This document shows, piece after piece, positions 55,185 to 63,954 of a stretch of 64,000 nucleotides of DNA. The notes beneath the pieces were generated by a model. The model had not been told where the DNA came from, searched no databases, and saw only the letters and a program-made list of their open reading frames with translations. How positions within the stretch are numbered: the stretch's first letter is position 1; each line of letters begins with the position of its first letter. Source of the DNA: Planomicrobium sp. CPCC 101110 (GTDB lineage Bacteria > Bacillota > Bacilli > Bacillales_A > Planococcaceae). The position numbers were made by a program, and so were the translations under genes. The DNA is taken from contig NZ_VOHD01000006.1 of assembly GCF_007859395.1 (NCBI RefSeq), positions 732,307-796,306 of the forward strand, read 5' to 3'.

Positions 55185-56608
55185 GCCTTCAGCTCTCTTC
55201 TCAGCAGTTTGTTGGAAGCATTGCGCGGCAAAGAATCCACCGCTTTTATGGATTTTGGAAGTTTGTAGGAAGCAAGCTGTCCCCGGCAAAATGCCAGCAG
55301 CTCATCCGCCTCGACTCCATTGCTCAATACAACAAACGCAGCCGGAACTTCGCCCCATTCGTCGCTCGGCATCCCGCATACTCCCGCTTCACGCACAGCG
55401 GGATGCCCAAGCAGCACTTTTTCGATTTCCGCCGGATATATGTTTTCTCCCCCTGAGACGATCAAATCCGAACGCCGGTCTACGACATACAGGAACCCTT
55501 CTTCATCCAAATAGCCGATGTCTCCTGTATGCAGCCAGCCGTCTTTTTGTACAGGGAATTCCGAATAGCGTCCGATATAGCCTGGCGCCACTTGAGGCCC
55601 GCGAATATGAATTTCTCCCGGCTCACCGGGATTCTCCGCTCCATCAATCTTCACTATATAGAGGAATAGCGGTTTTCCGGATGACCCGATTTTCCGCTCC
55701 GCATCTGCCGGCTGCAGCGTTGTTGTCTGTGATGAGGTTTCCGTCATGCCATATGTCTGCAGCACTGAAATGCCATACGCTTCAGCACGCTGGATATAGG
55801 CTACCGGTATCGGTCCGCCTCCAGCCAGCATCGTCTTGAATTTTGATGATACAGTCATTTCCTCTTTATCCAAAACACTAAGAATCCGCTCTAATGTGAC
55901 TCCAACGACCGACATATGGGTGACTGATCCTTCCGCCAATTCTTCCGCGCATTTTTGAGCGTCAAACTTCGCATACAGCCGAACCCCCATGCCGTAAATG
56001 AGCGAACGCATCAAGATTGAAAACCCGCTAATGTGAAACAGCGGCATCGTGCAAAGCCAAATATCTTCCGGTGATACTCCGATATTCAAAGCTGATGATA
56101 CCGCGCTGGAAAAATGGTTTTCTGCGGTCTGGCGGACGCCTTTCGGATTTCCCGTTGTTCCCGATGTATACATGATTGAAACTGTCTGCCCTTTCTCCCA
56201 CTCTTCCTGCATCACAAATTCAGCCGGTTCCTCAGTTCGGATCGAACCAAAAGAGATTGCATTTGAATCTTCGATTTTCCCAATCAATTCATCGTCAGCC
56301 AGGATAAACCGGGCAGCTGAATCTTCAAGCTGATACTTCAATTCTACAGCCGATAGCCGTTCATTCAGCATGACCATCTCGCAGCCGATATGAAGGCATG
56401 CATACATGATAAAGACTGATTCAGGATGCGTTTTCGAAAGGATGGCCACGCGTGATTTCTTGCTGACGCCCAGTGCAGCGAGCTTGCCTGCGTACACTTG
56501 CGCTATATGATCAATTTCAGAAAACGTCCATTCCTGTTCTTCATAGGACAGCGCCATCCGGTTGCCGCTTAAATAGGCACGCTGTGATAACCAGTTCGGA
56601 TAGTTCAT
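55175..56608 (-). CDS. menE: o-Succinylbenzoate--CoA ligase
   Basis: A 477-residue ANL-family acyl-CoA ligase activating o-succinylbenzoate. The IMYTSGTTGNPKGV motif, the YGMTETSS motif and the C-terminal hinge GRRSDLIVSGGENI-like DRRSDLIVSGGENIYPAEIE (split: DRRSDLIVSGGENIYP) are intact. A GAAGGG site precedes the ATG. It overlaps menC by 10 bases. A hairpin separates it from menB, so menE-menC may be a partly independent transcript. Confidence 0.94.
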   Translation of the reverse strand: MNYPNWLSQRAYLSGNRMALSYEEQEWTFSEIDHIAQVYAGKLAALGVSKKSRVAILSKTHPESVFIMYACLHIGCEMVMLNERLSAVELKYQLEDSAARFILADDELIGKIEDSNAISFGSIRTEEPAEFVMQEEWEKGQTVSIMYTSGTTGNPKGVRQTAENHFSSAVSSALNIGVSPEDIWLCTMPLFHISGFSILMRSLIYGMGVRLYAKFDAQKCAEELAEGSVTHMSVVGVTLERILSVLDKEEMTVSSKFKTMLAGGGPIPVAYIQRAEAYGISVLQTYGMTETSSQTTTLQPADAERKIGSSGKPLFLYIVKIDGAENPGEPGEIHIRGPQVAPGYIGRYSEFPVQKDGWLHTGDIGYLDEEGFLYVVDRRSDLIVSGGENIYPAEIEKVLLGHPAVREAGVCGMPSDEWGEVPAAFVVLSNGVEADELLAFCRGQLASYKLPKSIKAVDSLPRNASNKLLRRELKAWN

Positions 56609-56627
56609 ATTTTAAAACCCTTCCTTC

Positions 56628-56656
56628 AAAAAAAGCTGCCCCCGAGAGGACAGCTT
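56628..56656 (-). terminator. Hairpin terminator between menB and menE
   Basis: AAAGCTGTCC and GGGGCAGCTT pair imperfectly around TCTC, followed by TTTTTTT on the - strand. Confidence 0.75.
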
Positions 56657-56669
56657 TCAACTATTTAAA

Positions 56670-57488
56670 TCATGGGAAACGAGGGAATTGGCCAAAGTCC
56701 GGTTTGCGTTTTTCTTTGAACGCGTCTCGTCCTTCTTTCGCTTCATCCGTTGTATAGTAAAGCAATGTCGCGTCTCCTGCCATTTGCTGAAGTCCCGCCA
56801 AGCCATCTGTATCGGCATTCATTGCCGCTTTGATGAAACGAAGTGCTGTCGGGCTCATTTCAAGCATTTCTTCGCACCATTTAACGGTTTCATCTTCAAG
56901 CTGCTCATAAGGGACCACAGTGTTGACTAACCCCATGTCAAGCGCTTCCTGTGCATCGTATTGGCGGCACAAATACCAAATCTCACGAGCCTTTTTATGG
57001 CCGATAATACGCGCCAGATAGCCGGAACCGTATCCAGCGTCAAAAGATCCGACGCGCGGTCCTGTTTGGCCGAAACGTGCGTTGTCAGCCGCAATTGTCA
57101 AATCACAGACAACATGCAGCACATGGCCGCCGCCGATTGCATAGCCCGCAACCATTGCAACAACCGGTTTTGGAATGACGCGGATCAAGCGCTGAAGATC
57201 CAGCACATTCAGGCGCGGAATCTCATCTTCGCCAACATAGCCGCCGTGGCCTCGTACGGATTGGTCTCCGCCTGAACAGAAAGCTTTTTCGCCTTCACCA
57301 GTTAAAACAATAACTCCTACTTTTGAATCGTCGCGTGCACGTGAAAACGCGTCAATCAATTCGTGGACCGTTTTCGGGCGGAAAGCATTCCGCACTTCCG
57401 GACGGTTGATCGTAATTTTCGCAATGCCGTTGTACGTTTCATATTTGATATCTTCATATGTACGTTCTGTAATCCACTCGCGTGTCAT
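56670..57488 (-). CDS. menB: 1,4-Dihydroxy-2-naphthoyl-CoA synthase
   Basis: A 272-residue crotonase-superfamily enzyme that closes the naphthoquinol ring. The [19 protein letters not shown] segment ([15 protein letters not shown]) and [19 protein letters not shown], with a C-terminal [11 protein letters not shown], are hallmarks of MenB. Length is as in Bacillus. The ATG at 57488 follows GAGGAGGAAC; menH stops 11 bases upstream. Confidence 0.97.
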   Translation of the reverse strand: MTREWITERTYEDIKYETYNGIAKITINRPEVRNAFRPKTVHELIDAFSRARDDSKVGVIVLTGEGEKAFCSGGDQSVRGHGGYVGEDEIPRLNVLDLQRLIRVIPKPVVAMVAGYAIGGGHVLHVVCDLTIAADNARFGQTGPRVGSFDAGYGSGYLARIIGHKKAREIWYLCRQYDAQEALDMGLVNTVVPYEQLEDETVKWCEEMLEMSPTALRFIKAAMNADTDGLAGLQQMAGDATLLYYTTDEAKEGRDAFKEKRKPDFGQFPRFP

Positions 57489-57499
57489 GATGTTCCTCC

Positions 57500-58312
57500 T
57501 CAAAATTCTAATGTCAAATGCTCCTTTACCATTGTAGCAAATTCGAGCGGTTTTTCCACATGAATTGCATGGCCTGCTTCCATAATCTCTAGGCGGCCAT
57601 TCGGCAAAAGGGCGAGCATCGCTTCATTGATCCCTTTAAACTTTGCATCCAGCGTCCCTGCAAGCAATAAAACCGGCATTTTCAGATCTTTCAAAGCTTC
57701 CCAGTATGAAGCTTGAGAGCCAGTTCCCATGCCAAGCAAACTATTGGCAAGCCCAATCGGATTTTGCGCCAGCCGCTCTTGCCGCACTGCTTGTTTTACC
57801 GGGTCCGGCAATTGTTTCTGGCTGTCAAACAACGCAATATTTTCCCAAAAATCAACAAAAGCCGGAATGCCGCCGCTTGAAATCCGGCGAGCCAAGGCAG
57901 CATCACGCTCTTGCCGCTCCTTCTGTTCTTCTGTCGTCCAAAGGCCAGGAGAAGCGCTTTCCAGGATTAGCGCCTTAAGGCGTTCTGGATATGTACAGGC
58001 GTAGGCAAGCGCCGTGCGCCCGCCCATCGAATAGCCGACCATGATGAAATTTGTTAATGCCAGCTCGCTGATCATATCATCCAGGTCCTTGATTTGCCGA
58101 TCCATGGCATAACGCTCTGCTGACTGCGGACTTTCCGACTGCCCGTGTCCGATCAAATCGATCAAGACTATTCTAAAGCCTTTCAGCTGTTCTGTAATCG
58201 GACGCCACGTTTTTGTACTGCCAGTAAATCCATGCAAAAAGACAATCGTCTGCTGTTTTGCTTCATTAACAACTTCAACATGATAACGGACACCATTTGC
58301 CATTACATTCAC
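57500..58312 (-). CDS. menH: SHCHC synthase (MenH, alpha/beta hydrolase)
   Basis: A 270-residue alpha/beta-hydrolase-fold enzyme that eliminates pyruvate from SEPHCHC. The nucleophile GYSMGG, the acid region AGTLDAKF and the catalytic His in [11 protein letters not shown] are present. I chose the GTG at 58312, which overlaps the menD TGA (GTGA) with GAGGAG 11 bases before; an ATG three codons later is also possible. It sits between menD and menB, as in B. subtilis. Confidence 0.92.
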   Translation of the reverse strand: MNVMANGVRYHVEVVNEAKQQTIVFLHGFTGSTKTWRPITEQLKGFRIVLIDLIGHGQSESPQSAERYAMDRQIKDLDDMISELALTNFIMVGYSMGGRTALAYACTYPERLKALILESASPGLWTTEEQKERQERDAALARRISSGGIPAFVDFWENIALFDSQKQLPDPVKQAVRQERLAQNPIGLANSLLGMGTGSQASYWEALKDLKMPVLLLAGTLDAKFKGINEAMLALLPNGRLEIMEAGHAIHVEKPLEFATMVKEHLTLEF

Positions 58313-60006
58313 TGCTTTGCCAACTCCTCGTTCAGGCGCTCCCATAATTTGCGGTGAGCCCGGACATTTTCTTGGCGGTCCGTAAACACTTCGATGATTT
58401 TCACCTGTTTTTGTTTTGTTGCCCGCAGTGCTTCAAGCAGCTGTTCTTTCGTTTGGACAGCCGCATATTCAGCATCGTACATTTTTGCGGCTTCGCCAAA
58501 CGTCAATCCTGTAGGGGTGCCGAACAATTCTTCAAAATAACGCTCTTCTTGCGATTGAGGCAAATAGGAAAAAATGCCGCCGCCATCGTTGTTCATGATG
58601 ACAATCGTCAAATCGGTTGCCTGCATTTTCGAAGCGATCAATCCGTTCATATCATGCAAAAACGATAAATCACCGATAAACAAATATGCCGGCCGATCAT
58701 TTGCAGCTTGTACGCCAAACGCCGTCGACACCACGCCATCTATGCCGTTTGCCCCCCGGTTTGCATAAATCCGCACATCCCGTTCTGTCGACTGCAGGAA
58801 TGTATCGGTATCCCGAATCGGCATGCTGCTGCCTACAACCAAATCACAGGCATCCAACTCTTCAAAAAAGAGCTTGGCCATTACACCTTCATCTTTTTCT
58901 TCCATACAATGGCGCACCACCACTTGCCAATAAACATCTCTCGCTTTTGTCCATTGCAAGCGATAATCAGTTTCTGGTTTTGCTTTTATGGGCAAATTCC
59001 ACAAACCGGCAGCTGAAGCCTGGATGTGATGCGTCACAACCGACTGGGCATCCCTCAGCATAGGGCTTTCATCAAATACGATATACGTTTCAGGGTTGAT
59101 GGCCGTTAAATAGAGCGACAGCGGTTTTGATACCGGCTGAGGGCCAATGCGGATAACCACCTCCGGAACCGCCTCTTTTTTGAATGCTTCATTCTTTAGC
59201 AAGGCATCATAAGAATCGATGATCAGCTCTTTGCAGGATGGGTCGATATTCGTCCGGATATTCGAAAGAGGATCTGCCAGAACCGGCCACTGCAGTTTTT
59301 GGACAAACTCCCAAAACTCGGCAGGAAGCGCCTCTGACATTTCTCCGACAATCACTATTCCTTTTGGTTTGTCCAACATCTCTAGCAAAAAGCTCTTCAT
59401 TTCTTCAGATAAAGCTAATTCCCCGGAAAAATGTGCAATTTCTCCCCGGCTCTCATAACCCTGTTCAAAATCAATTCTCAAAGGCTCCCGGAACGGCACG
59501 TTGATATGTACAGGCCCTTTCGGTTCTGTTTTAGCGGAAGCAACCGACCGATGCAAATGGCGGCTCAAAAAAGCAAACCGGTTTTCCTGTTCGGGCATCG
59601 GCAAATCAACCGACCATTTCACATGGGATCCAAAGAGGTCAATTTGGTTGATCGCTTGCGGTGCTCCGACTTCACGCAATTCATGCGGCCGGTCAGCCGT
59701 CACTACAATAAGCGGCACTCGAGCATAGAAAGCTTCCACAATCGCCGGAAAATAATTGGCTGCAGCCGTCCCGGAAGTGCAAAGCAGCATCACAGGCTCT
59801 CCCGATGCTTTAGCCAAACCAAGGGCAAAATAGGCTGCTGAACGCTCATCAATCTGCCGGTATACTTTCAAGCCTTGCTGTTTCATGCATGCATAAGCGA
59901 GCGGTGTAGACCGGGAACCCGGGCTGATCACCGCATTCTTCACCCCTAAATGGACAAGCGAATGGGTAAATGCCGATACATATTCAGTTAAATATTCACG
60001 ATTCAT
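58309..60006 (-). CDS. menD: SEPHCHC synthase
   Basis: A 565-residue thiamine-diphosphate enzyme joining 2-oxoglutarate and isochorismate. The N-terminal SPGSRSTPLA and the ThDP-binding GDLSFLHDMNGL to NNDGGGIFSYLPQ segments are clear. The start is ATG 60006, with GGAGGT 10 bases upstream; an adjoining GTG at 60009 is also possible. It overlaps menF by about 11 bases and menH by 4, so the three are co-translated. Confidence 0.95.
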   Translation of the reverse strand: MNREYLTEYVSAFTHSLVHLGVKNAVISPGSRSTPLAYACMKQQGLKVYRQIDERSAAYFALGLAKASGEPVMLLCTSGTAAANYFPAIVEAFYARVPLIVVTADRPHELREVGAPQAINQIDLFGSHVKWSVDLPMPEQENRFAFLSRHLHRSVASAKTEPKGPVHINVPFREPLRIDFEQGYESRGEIAHFSGELALSEEMKSFLLEMLDKPKGIVIVGEMSEALPAEFWEFVQKLQWPVLADPLSNIRTNIDPSCKELIIDSYDALLKNEAFKKEAVPEVVIRIGPQPVSKPLSLYLTAINPETYIVFDESPMLRDAQSVVTHHIQASAAGLWNLPIKAKPETDYRLQWTKARDVYWQVVVRHCMEEKDEGVMAKLFFEELDACDLVVGSSMPIRDTDTFLQSTERDVRIYANRGANGIDGVVSTAFGVQAANDRPAYLFIGDLSFLHDMNGLIASKMQATDLTIVIMNNDGGGIFSYLPQSQEERYFEELFGTPTGLTFGEAAKMYDAEYAAVQTKEQLLEALRATKQKQVKIIEVFTDRQENVRAHRKLWERLNEELAKQ

Positions 60007-61387
60007 CACGTAGTTGACCTCCAAGCGCACGGAGCATCGGCCGGAACTTGATCCAAGTCTCCAAATACTCCGATTCGGGAGTGGAATCCTCAACAATTCC
60101 GCCGCCTGCATACAAATATGCTTCTTTTTCATTTAATAGAGCTGATCGGATGGCAACTGCAAATTCTCCGTTGCCCCCGGCATCCACCCAGCCGATAGGT
60201 GCAGCATAATACCCGCGATTCATCGTTTCATACTGGCGGATCAAACTGAGGGCTGCCTGTTTCGGTTCCCCTCCTAAAGCAGGTGTCGGATGTAAATCAC
60301 GCACCAAATCGAACAATGTCGATCCCGCTTTCAATTCACCTTTTACCGGAGTATGCAAATGCTGGATATCTCTGGTTTTCATCAACGCAGGCATTTTAGG
60401 GACAAGGGTCTCCCTGCAATGTTCTGCAAAGACTTTACTGATCATCGCAACAACATATTGGTGTTCTGAACGATTTTTCCGATCCCGCAATAATTCCTCG
60501 CCCAACTCGGTATCTTGCTCCACTGTTTTTCCTCTGGAAGTGGAACCAGCCAGACAAGTAGAGAGCGCTTGCCGATTTTCCACCTTCACAAGCCGTTCTG
60601 GCGTTGCCCCAAAGAAAAATTGGTCTTCTGCCTCCAAACCGAACAAGAAGCTTTCAGGCTGTTCTTTTGAAACTTGATAAAGGGCAGATGCCGGAGAGAG
60701 GGCCTCTTTGTATTTCAATTTCAAGGTGCGGGCGATGACCACTTTTTCGGCTTGCTTCGCTTTGATGATGGCAGTCACTTTTTTAATCGATTCCATATAC
60801 TGTTCTTTTTTCAATTCCTGCCGCCCACTCACAATCGGCTTATTATAAGCGGCCAGTTCCGACACTTGGGCTGTGTGGATCATCTTGTCCCGTTCTTTCC
60901 TTAAAGCCTCAAACTCATTGAATGTTTCTTCCTCTTTGGTGATCAAATGGATGCTGACATAAGCCCGGTCATTTTTTATGACCAATTGGAATGACGGTAC
61001 AGCAAAATAAGCCTGTGGAAACCGGACCCATTCACTTTGCTGTTTGTTCAATGGATCAAACGAAAATCCGCCAAACAAAACCGGCTGTACCGAACGTTCC
61101 TCATTGACAATCTGTTTGCACAAGCTTTGCCAATCCTTTTGAATATCTTCAAATCGCCCATGGTGATTCACTGTAGAAAGTGTATGTGCATGCCCTACCC
61201 CGACAAGCGTGAACGTTTTTTCACGATTCTGCCAAAACATCCGCTGCCCTTTGAAGGAAGCCTTTCCCGCTTCAAAAAAAGCTAGTGCTGACATTCCAGT
61301 CACTTCAATTGTTTCAGTATAGAAGCGATACGCTAAAAACCGCGTATCTTCGTATTTCTCGGTCGATGAATACGGTTGTGAATTCAT
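59996..61387 (-). CDS. menF: Menaquinone-specific isochorismate synthase
   Basis: A 463-residue chorismate-utilising enzyme that converts chorismate to isochorismate and commits it to menaquinone. C-terminal motifs STCLAGSTSRGKTVEQDTEL, split as CLAGSTSRGKTVEQD, and HPTPALGGEPKQAAL and the final GGGIVEDSTPESEYLET are typical. A GGAGGT site precedes the ATG. It heads menF-D-H-B. The 292-base gap to the EamA gene holds the menF promoter, which I could not pin down. Confidence 0.94.
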   Translation of the reverse strand: MNSQPYSSTEKYEDTRFLAYRFYTETIEVTGMSALAFFEAGKASFKGQRMFWQNREKTFTLVGVGHAHTLSTVNHHGRFEDIQKDWQSLCKQIVNEERSVQPVLFGGFSFDPLNKQQSEWVRFPQAYFAVPSFQLVIKNDRAYVSIHLITKEEETFNEFEALRKERDKMIHTAQVSELAAYNKPIVSGRQELKKEQYMESIKKVTAIIKAKQAEKVVIARTLKLKYKEALSPASALYQVSKEQPESFLFGLEAEDQFFFGATPERLVKVENRQALSTCLAGSTSRGKTVEQDTELGEELLRDRKNRSEHQYVVAMISKVFAEHCRETLVPKMPALMKTRDIQHLHTPVKGELKAGSTLFDLVRDLHPTPALGGEPKQAALSLIRQYETMNRGYYAAPIGWVDAGGNGEFAVAIRSALLNEKEAYLYAGGGIVEDSTPESEYLETWIKFRPMLRALGGQLRDES

Positions 61388-61609
61388 CAGATTACCTCCG
61401 TTTTCAAATAAGTATGGCTAAACTTCTTCACTTTTAAATCTCTACCCTCTATCATACTCTTTTCTATAAAAATCAGCACAACATTTGCTGTTGCCCGACC
61501 TTATTTTGATAAAACAGAAAAAAAACACCGAATCGTCATGGCAGAAGGCCATAAGGCAATAGCTTAGGCGTGTCGAGGTGGTTTTGCTATTTTTGAATAA
61601 AACCGGCTG

Positions 61610-61638
61610 TTGACTGAAATTTCTAAATGCGATATATT
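61610..61638 (+). promoter_or_regulatory. Sigma-A promoter of the EamA gene
   Basis: TTGACT (61610-61615), a 17-base spacer and TATATT (61633-61638), giving a leader of about 35 bases. Confidence 0.75.
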
Positions 61639-61679
61639 AGCATATCATTTAATAATTGTTTGGGATTGGGGTGCATATT

Positions 61680-62663
61680 ATGAAACCGATTGTTATAGGG
61701 ATTTTTGCCGCATTCTTTTTTGCTTTCACTTTTGTTTTGAATGCAAGTATGGACGCTACTGGAGGGAGCTGGATTTGGAGTGCCGCTTTAAGGTATATTT
61801 TTATGGTTCCTTTTCTAGTGGCCATTGTGCTTGCTAGAAGAAACTTGAAGCCTTTATTGAAGGAAATGAAGAAGGCCCCTCAAGCTTGGCTGCTGTGGAG
61901 TTTCATTGGATTTGGCCTTTTCTACATGCCCCTTTGTTTTGCAGCTGCCTATTCTCCTGGATGGCTTATCGCAGGCAGCTGGCAAATCACAATTATAGCC
62001 GGGTCTTTGATCGCTCCCTTTTTCTTTGCAAGAATACATACTTCTAGCGGACCCCAGTGGAGGCGCGAAAAAATTCCTTATAAGGGCTTAATGTTTTCGA
62101 TAATCATTTTGCTGGGGGTCATTATAATGCAAGTTGAAAGTGCACAAAAAATCTCATTGGAAGTCTTTTTGTTAGGATTTTTGCCTGTTATGGTCGCTTG
62201 TTTCGCTTATCCTTTAGGAAACCGTAAAATGATGGAGTTGTGTGATGGGCGATTGGATGCCTACCAGCGTGTTCTTGGAATGACTTTAGCCAGTTTGCCC
62301 TTCTGGTTCATCTTATCCATTTATGGTGTATCGACAGTGGGAGTGCCAAGCATAAGCCAAAGCCTTCAATCCTTAATCGTAGCAATAAGTTCCGGAGTCA
62401 TTGCTACTGTTCTTTTTTTCAAAGCAACTGATCTTGTCCGAAAAGACATGAAAAAGTTAGCGGCAGTCGAAGCTACCCAATCACTGGAAGTTCTTTTCGC
62501 CTTGGCTGGAGAAATTATCATTCTCTCAATCGCCCTTCCCTCTCCAACCTCATGGATAGGCATTATAGTTGTTATGCTCGGCATGATCATCCATAGTCAA
62601 GCCTCGATAAAAAGAAGCACTTCTATTCCTGAAAAAATCATTGACAATCCAAAAAGCAGCTAG
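61680..62663 (+). CDS. EamA/DMT-type multidrug-resistance-like transporter
   Basis: A 327-residue membrane protein with about ten hydrophobic helices, of the EmrE/DMT-like 'multidrug resistance efflux transporter family' type. It starts MKPIVIGIFAAFFFAFTFVL. The ATG at 61680 has a GGGGTG site; upstream starts lie in the leader. Codon and base use look more A/T-rich than in the flanking men and tRNA genes, which could reflect later acquisition. The substrate is unknown. The stop codon sits inside its terminator stem. Confidence 0.82.
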   Translation: MKPIVIGIFAAFFFAFTFVLNASMDATGGSWIWSAALRYIFMVPFLVAIVLARRNLKPLLKEMKKAPQAWLLWSFIGFGLFYMPLCFAAAYSPGWLIAGSWQITIIAGSLIAPFFFARIHTSSGPQWRREKIPYKGLMFSIIILLGVIIMQVESAQKISLEVFLLGFLPVMVACFAYPLGNRKMMELCDGRLDAYQRVLGMTLASLPFWFILSIYGVSTVGVPSISQSLQSLIVAISSGVIATVLFFKATDLVRKDMKKLAAVEATQSLEVLFALAGEIIILSIALPSPTSWIGIIVVMLGMIIHSQASIKRSTSIPEKIIDNPKSS

Positions 62664-62690
62664 CCGAATTTTTTCAGCTAGCTGCTTTTT
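62654..62690 (+). terminator. EamA gene terminator overlapping the stop codon
   Basis: AAGCAGCTAGC and GCTAGCTGCTT with a 12-base loop, then TTTTATAT. The TAG stop at 62661-62663 lies in the stem. Confidence 0.85.
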
Positions 62691-62697
62691 ATATAAT

Positions 62698-62732
62698 AAA
62701 AAACACTATGCAGAATATGCATAGTGTTTTTT
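62698..62732 (-). terminator. tRNA operon terminator
   Basis: AAAAAACACTATGCA and TGCATAGTGTTTTTT around GAATA, five bases beyond tRNA-Glu. Confidence 0.9.
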
Positions 62733-62736
62733 GGAA

Positions 62737-62808
62737 TGACCCCTACGGGATTCGAACCCGTGTTACCGCCGTGAAAGGGCGGTGTCTTAACCGCTTGACC
62801 AAGGGGCC
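62737..62808 (-). tRNA. trnE: tRNA-Glu (TTC)
   Basis: A 72-base cloverleaf with anticodon TTC, GGTTCGAATCC T-arm and acceptor GGCCCCT/AGGGGTC. The 3' CCA is not encoded. It is the last gene of the array. Confidence 0.95.
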
Positions 62809-62814
62809 GTATAC

Positions 62815-62905
62815 TGGCGGAGAAGGAGGGATTTGAACCCTCGCGCCGGTTTCCCGACCTACACCCTTAGCAGGGGCGCCTCTTCAGCCACTTGAGTACT
62901 TCCCC
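62815..62905 (-). tRNA. trnS: tRNA-Ser (GCT)
   Basis: A 91-base class II tRNA with a long variable arm, anticodon GCT for AGC/AGT codons, and encoded CCA. Confidence 0.95.
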
Positions 62906-62911
62906 AGTATA

Positions 62912-62986
62912 TGGCTCCGAAGGTAGGATTCGAACCTACGACCATCGCATTAACAGTGCGGTGCTCTACCACTGAGCTACTTCGGA
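62912..62986 (-). tRNA. trnN: tRNA-Asn (GTT)
   Basis: Anticodon GTT in CTGTTAA, acceptor TCCGAAG/CTTCGGA, CCA encoded. Confidence 0.95.
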
Positions 62987-62987
62987 A

Positions 62988-63064
<77 letters not shown>

Positions 63065-63074
63065 ATATGTAAAA

Positions 63075-63148
63075 TGGAGCGGGTGAAGAGAATCGAACTC
63101 TCATCATCAGCTTGGAAGGCTGAGGTTTTACCACTAAACTACACCCGC
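63075..63148 (-). tRNA. trnG: tRNA-Gly (TCC)
   Basis: Anticodon TCC in CTTCCAA, acceptor GCGGGTG, CCA encoded. Confidence 0.95.
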
Positions 63149-63154
63149 AAAATA

Positions 63155-63230
63155 TGGTGGCTCAGGACGGAATCGAACCGCCGACACAAGGATTTTCAGT
63201 CCTTTGCTCTACCGACTGAGCTACTGAGCC
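63155..63230 (-). tRNA. trnF: tRNA-Phe (GAA)
   Basis: Anticodon GAA in CTGAAAA, acceptor GGCTCAG, CCA encoded. Confidence 0.95.
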
Positions 63231-63247
63231 ACATATGTAAGAAAAAA

Positions 63248-63323
63248 TGGCGGTCCCGACCGGGATCGAACCGGCGATCTCCTGCGTGACAGGCAGGCAT
63301 GTTAACCGCTACACCACGGGACC
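63248..63323 (-). tRNA. trnD: tRNA-Asp (GTC)
   Basis: Anticodon GTC in CTGTCAC, acceptor GGTCCCG, CCA encoded. Confidence 0.95.
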
Positions 63324-63325
63324 AT

Positions 63326-63403
<78 letters not shown>

Positions 63404-63500
63404 ATAATATTAATGATGATAAGCTGTTTCTCTTGCGCTTGTTTCGCAATGGACATCTGCTTCGTCTGCATCGATGTAACTCGCAGCTTTCGCTGTTCGT

Positions 63501-63514
63501 TGCTCCACTCCGCG
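63501..63514 (-). other. Partial copy of the tRNA-fMet 5' end in a 180-base spacer
   Basis: CGCGGAGTGGAGCA on the - strand differs from the first 14 bases of the adjacent tRNA-fMet (CGCGGGGTGGAGCA) at one position. The similarity then stops and no cloverleaf forms. The rest of 63404-63583 holds no gene I can recognise. Confidence 0.5.
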
Positions 63515-63583
63515 ACAATACGATCAATTATGTATTAATCTCTTAATATATAATTTTCAAGACTTGCCCACACTTTAAAAATA

Positions 63584-63676
63584 TGGAGGAGGAAGAGGGA
63601 TTCGAACCCCCGCGGGATTTGACTCCCCTGTCGGTTTTCAAGACCGATCCCTTCAGCCAAACTTGGGTATTCCTCC
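63584..63676 (-). tRNA. trnS: tRNA-Ser (TGA)
   Basis: A 93-base class II tRNA with a long variable arm, anticodon TGA in CTTGAAA, acceptor GGAGGAA, CCA encoded. Confidence 0.95.
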
Positions 63677-63691
63677 GAGATAATATATATG

Positions 63692-63768
63692 TGGTGGACC
63701 TTGCAGGACTCGAACCTGCGACCGGACGGTTATGAGCCGTCTGCTCTAACCAACTGAGCTAAAGGTCC
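63692..63768 (-). tRNA. trnI: tRNA-Ile2 (CAT, lysidine type)
   Basis: Anticodon CAT, but acceptor GGACCTT and body match the minor isoleucine tRNA of Bacillus whose C34 becomes lysidine by TilS. It is distinct from the elongator Met gene next to it. CCA encoded. An automatic caller may label it Met. Confidence 0.85.
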
Positions 63769-63776
63769 TTAAAAAG

Positions 63777-63850
63777 TGGCGGCAGAGGGGATCGAACCCC
63801 CGACCTTACGGGTATGAACCGTACGCTCTAGCCAGCTGAGCTACGCCGCC
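63777..63850 (-). tRNA. trnM: Elongator tRNA-Met (CAT)
   Basis: Anticodon CAT in GTTCATACC, acceptor GGCGGCG; the 3' CCA is not encoded. Confidence 0.92.
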
Positions 63851-63871
63851 AGGATCTTTATAATATATAGT

Positions 63872-63947
63872 TGGTGGAGCCTAGCGGGATCGAACCGCTG
63901 ACCTCCTGCGTGCAAGGCAGGCGCTCTCCCAGCTGAGCTAAGGCCCC
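63872..63947 (-). tRNA. trnA: tRNA-Ala (TGC)
   Basis: Anticodon TGC in CTTGCAC, acceptor GGGGCCT, CCA encoded. Confidence 0.95.
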
Positions 63948-63954
63948 ATTGTAA

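Noticed and set aside
54718..55839. A 373-codon open frame on the + strand across menC and menE
   Set aside because: It is antisense to two well-supported men genes, has no family features and no ribosome site; it is a shadow of their codon bias.
61540..61600. GC-richer stretch upstream of the EamA promoter that looked like a gene remnant
   Set aside because: It holds only a nine-codon frame and no recognisable motif.
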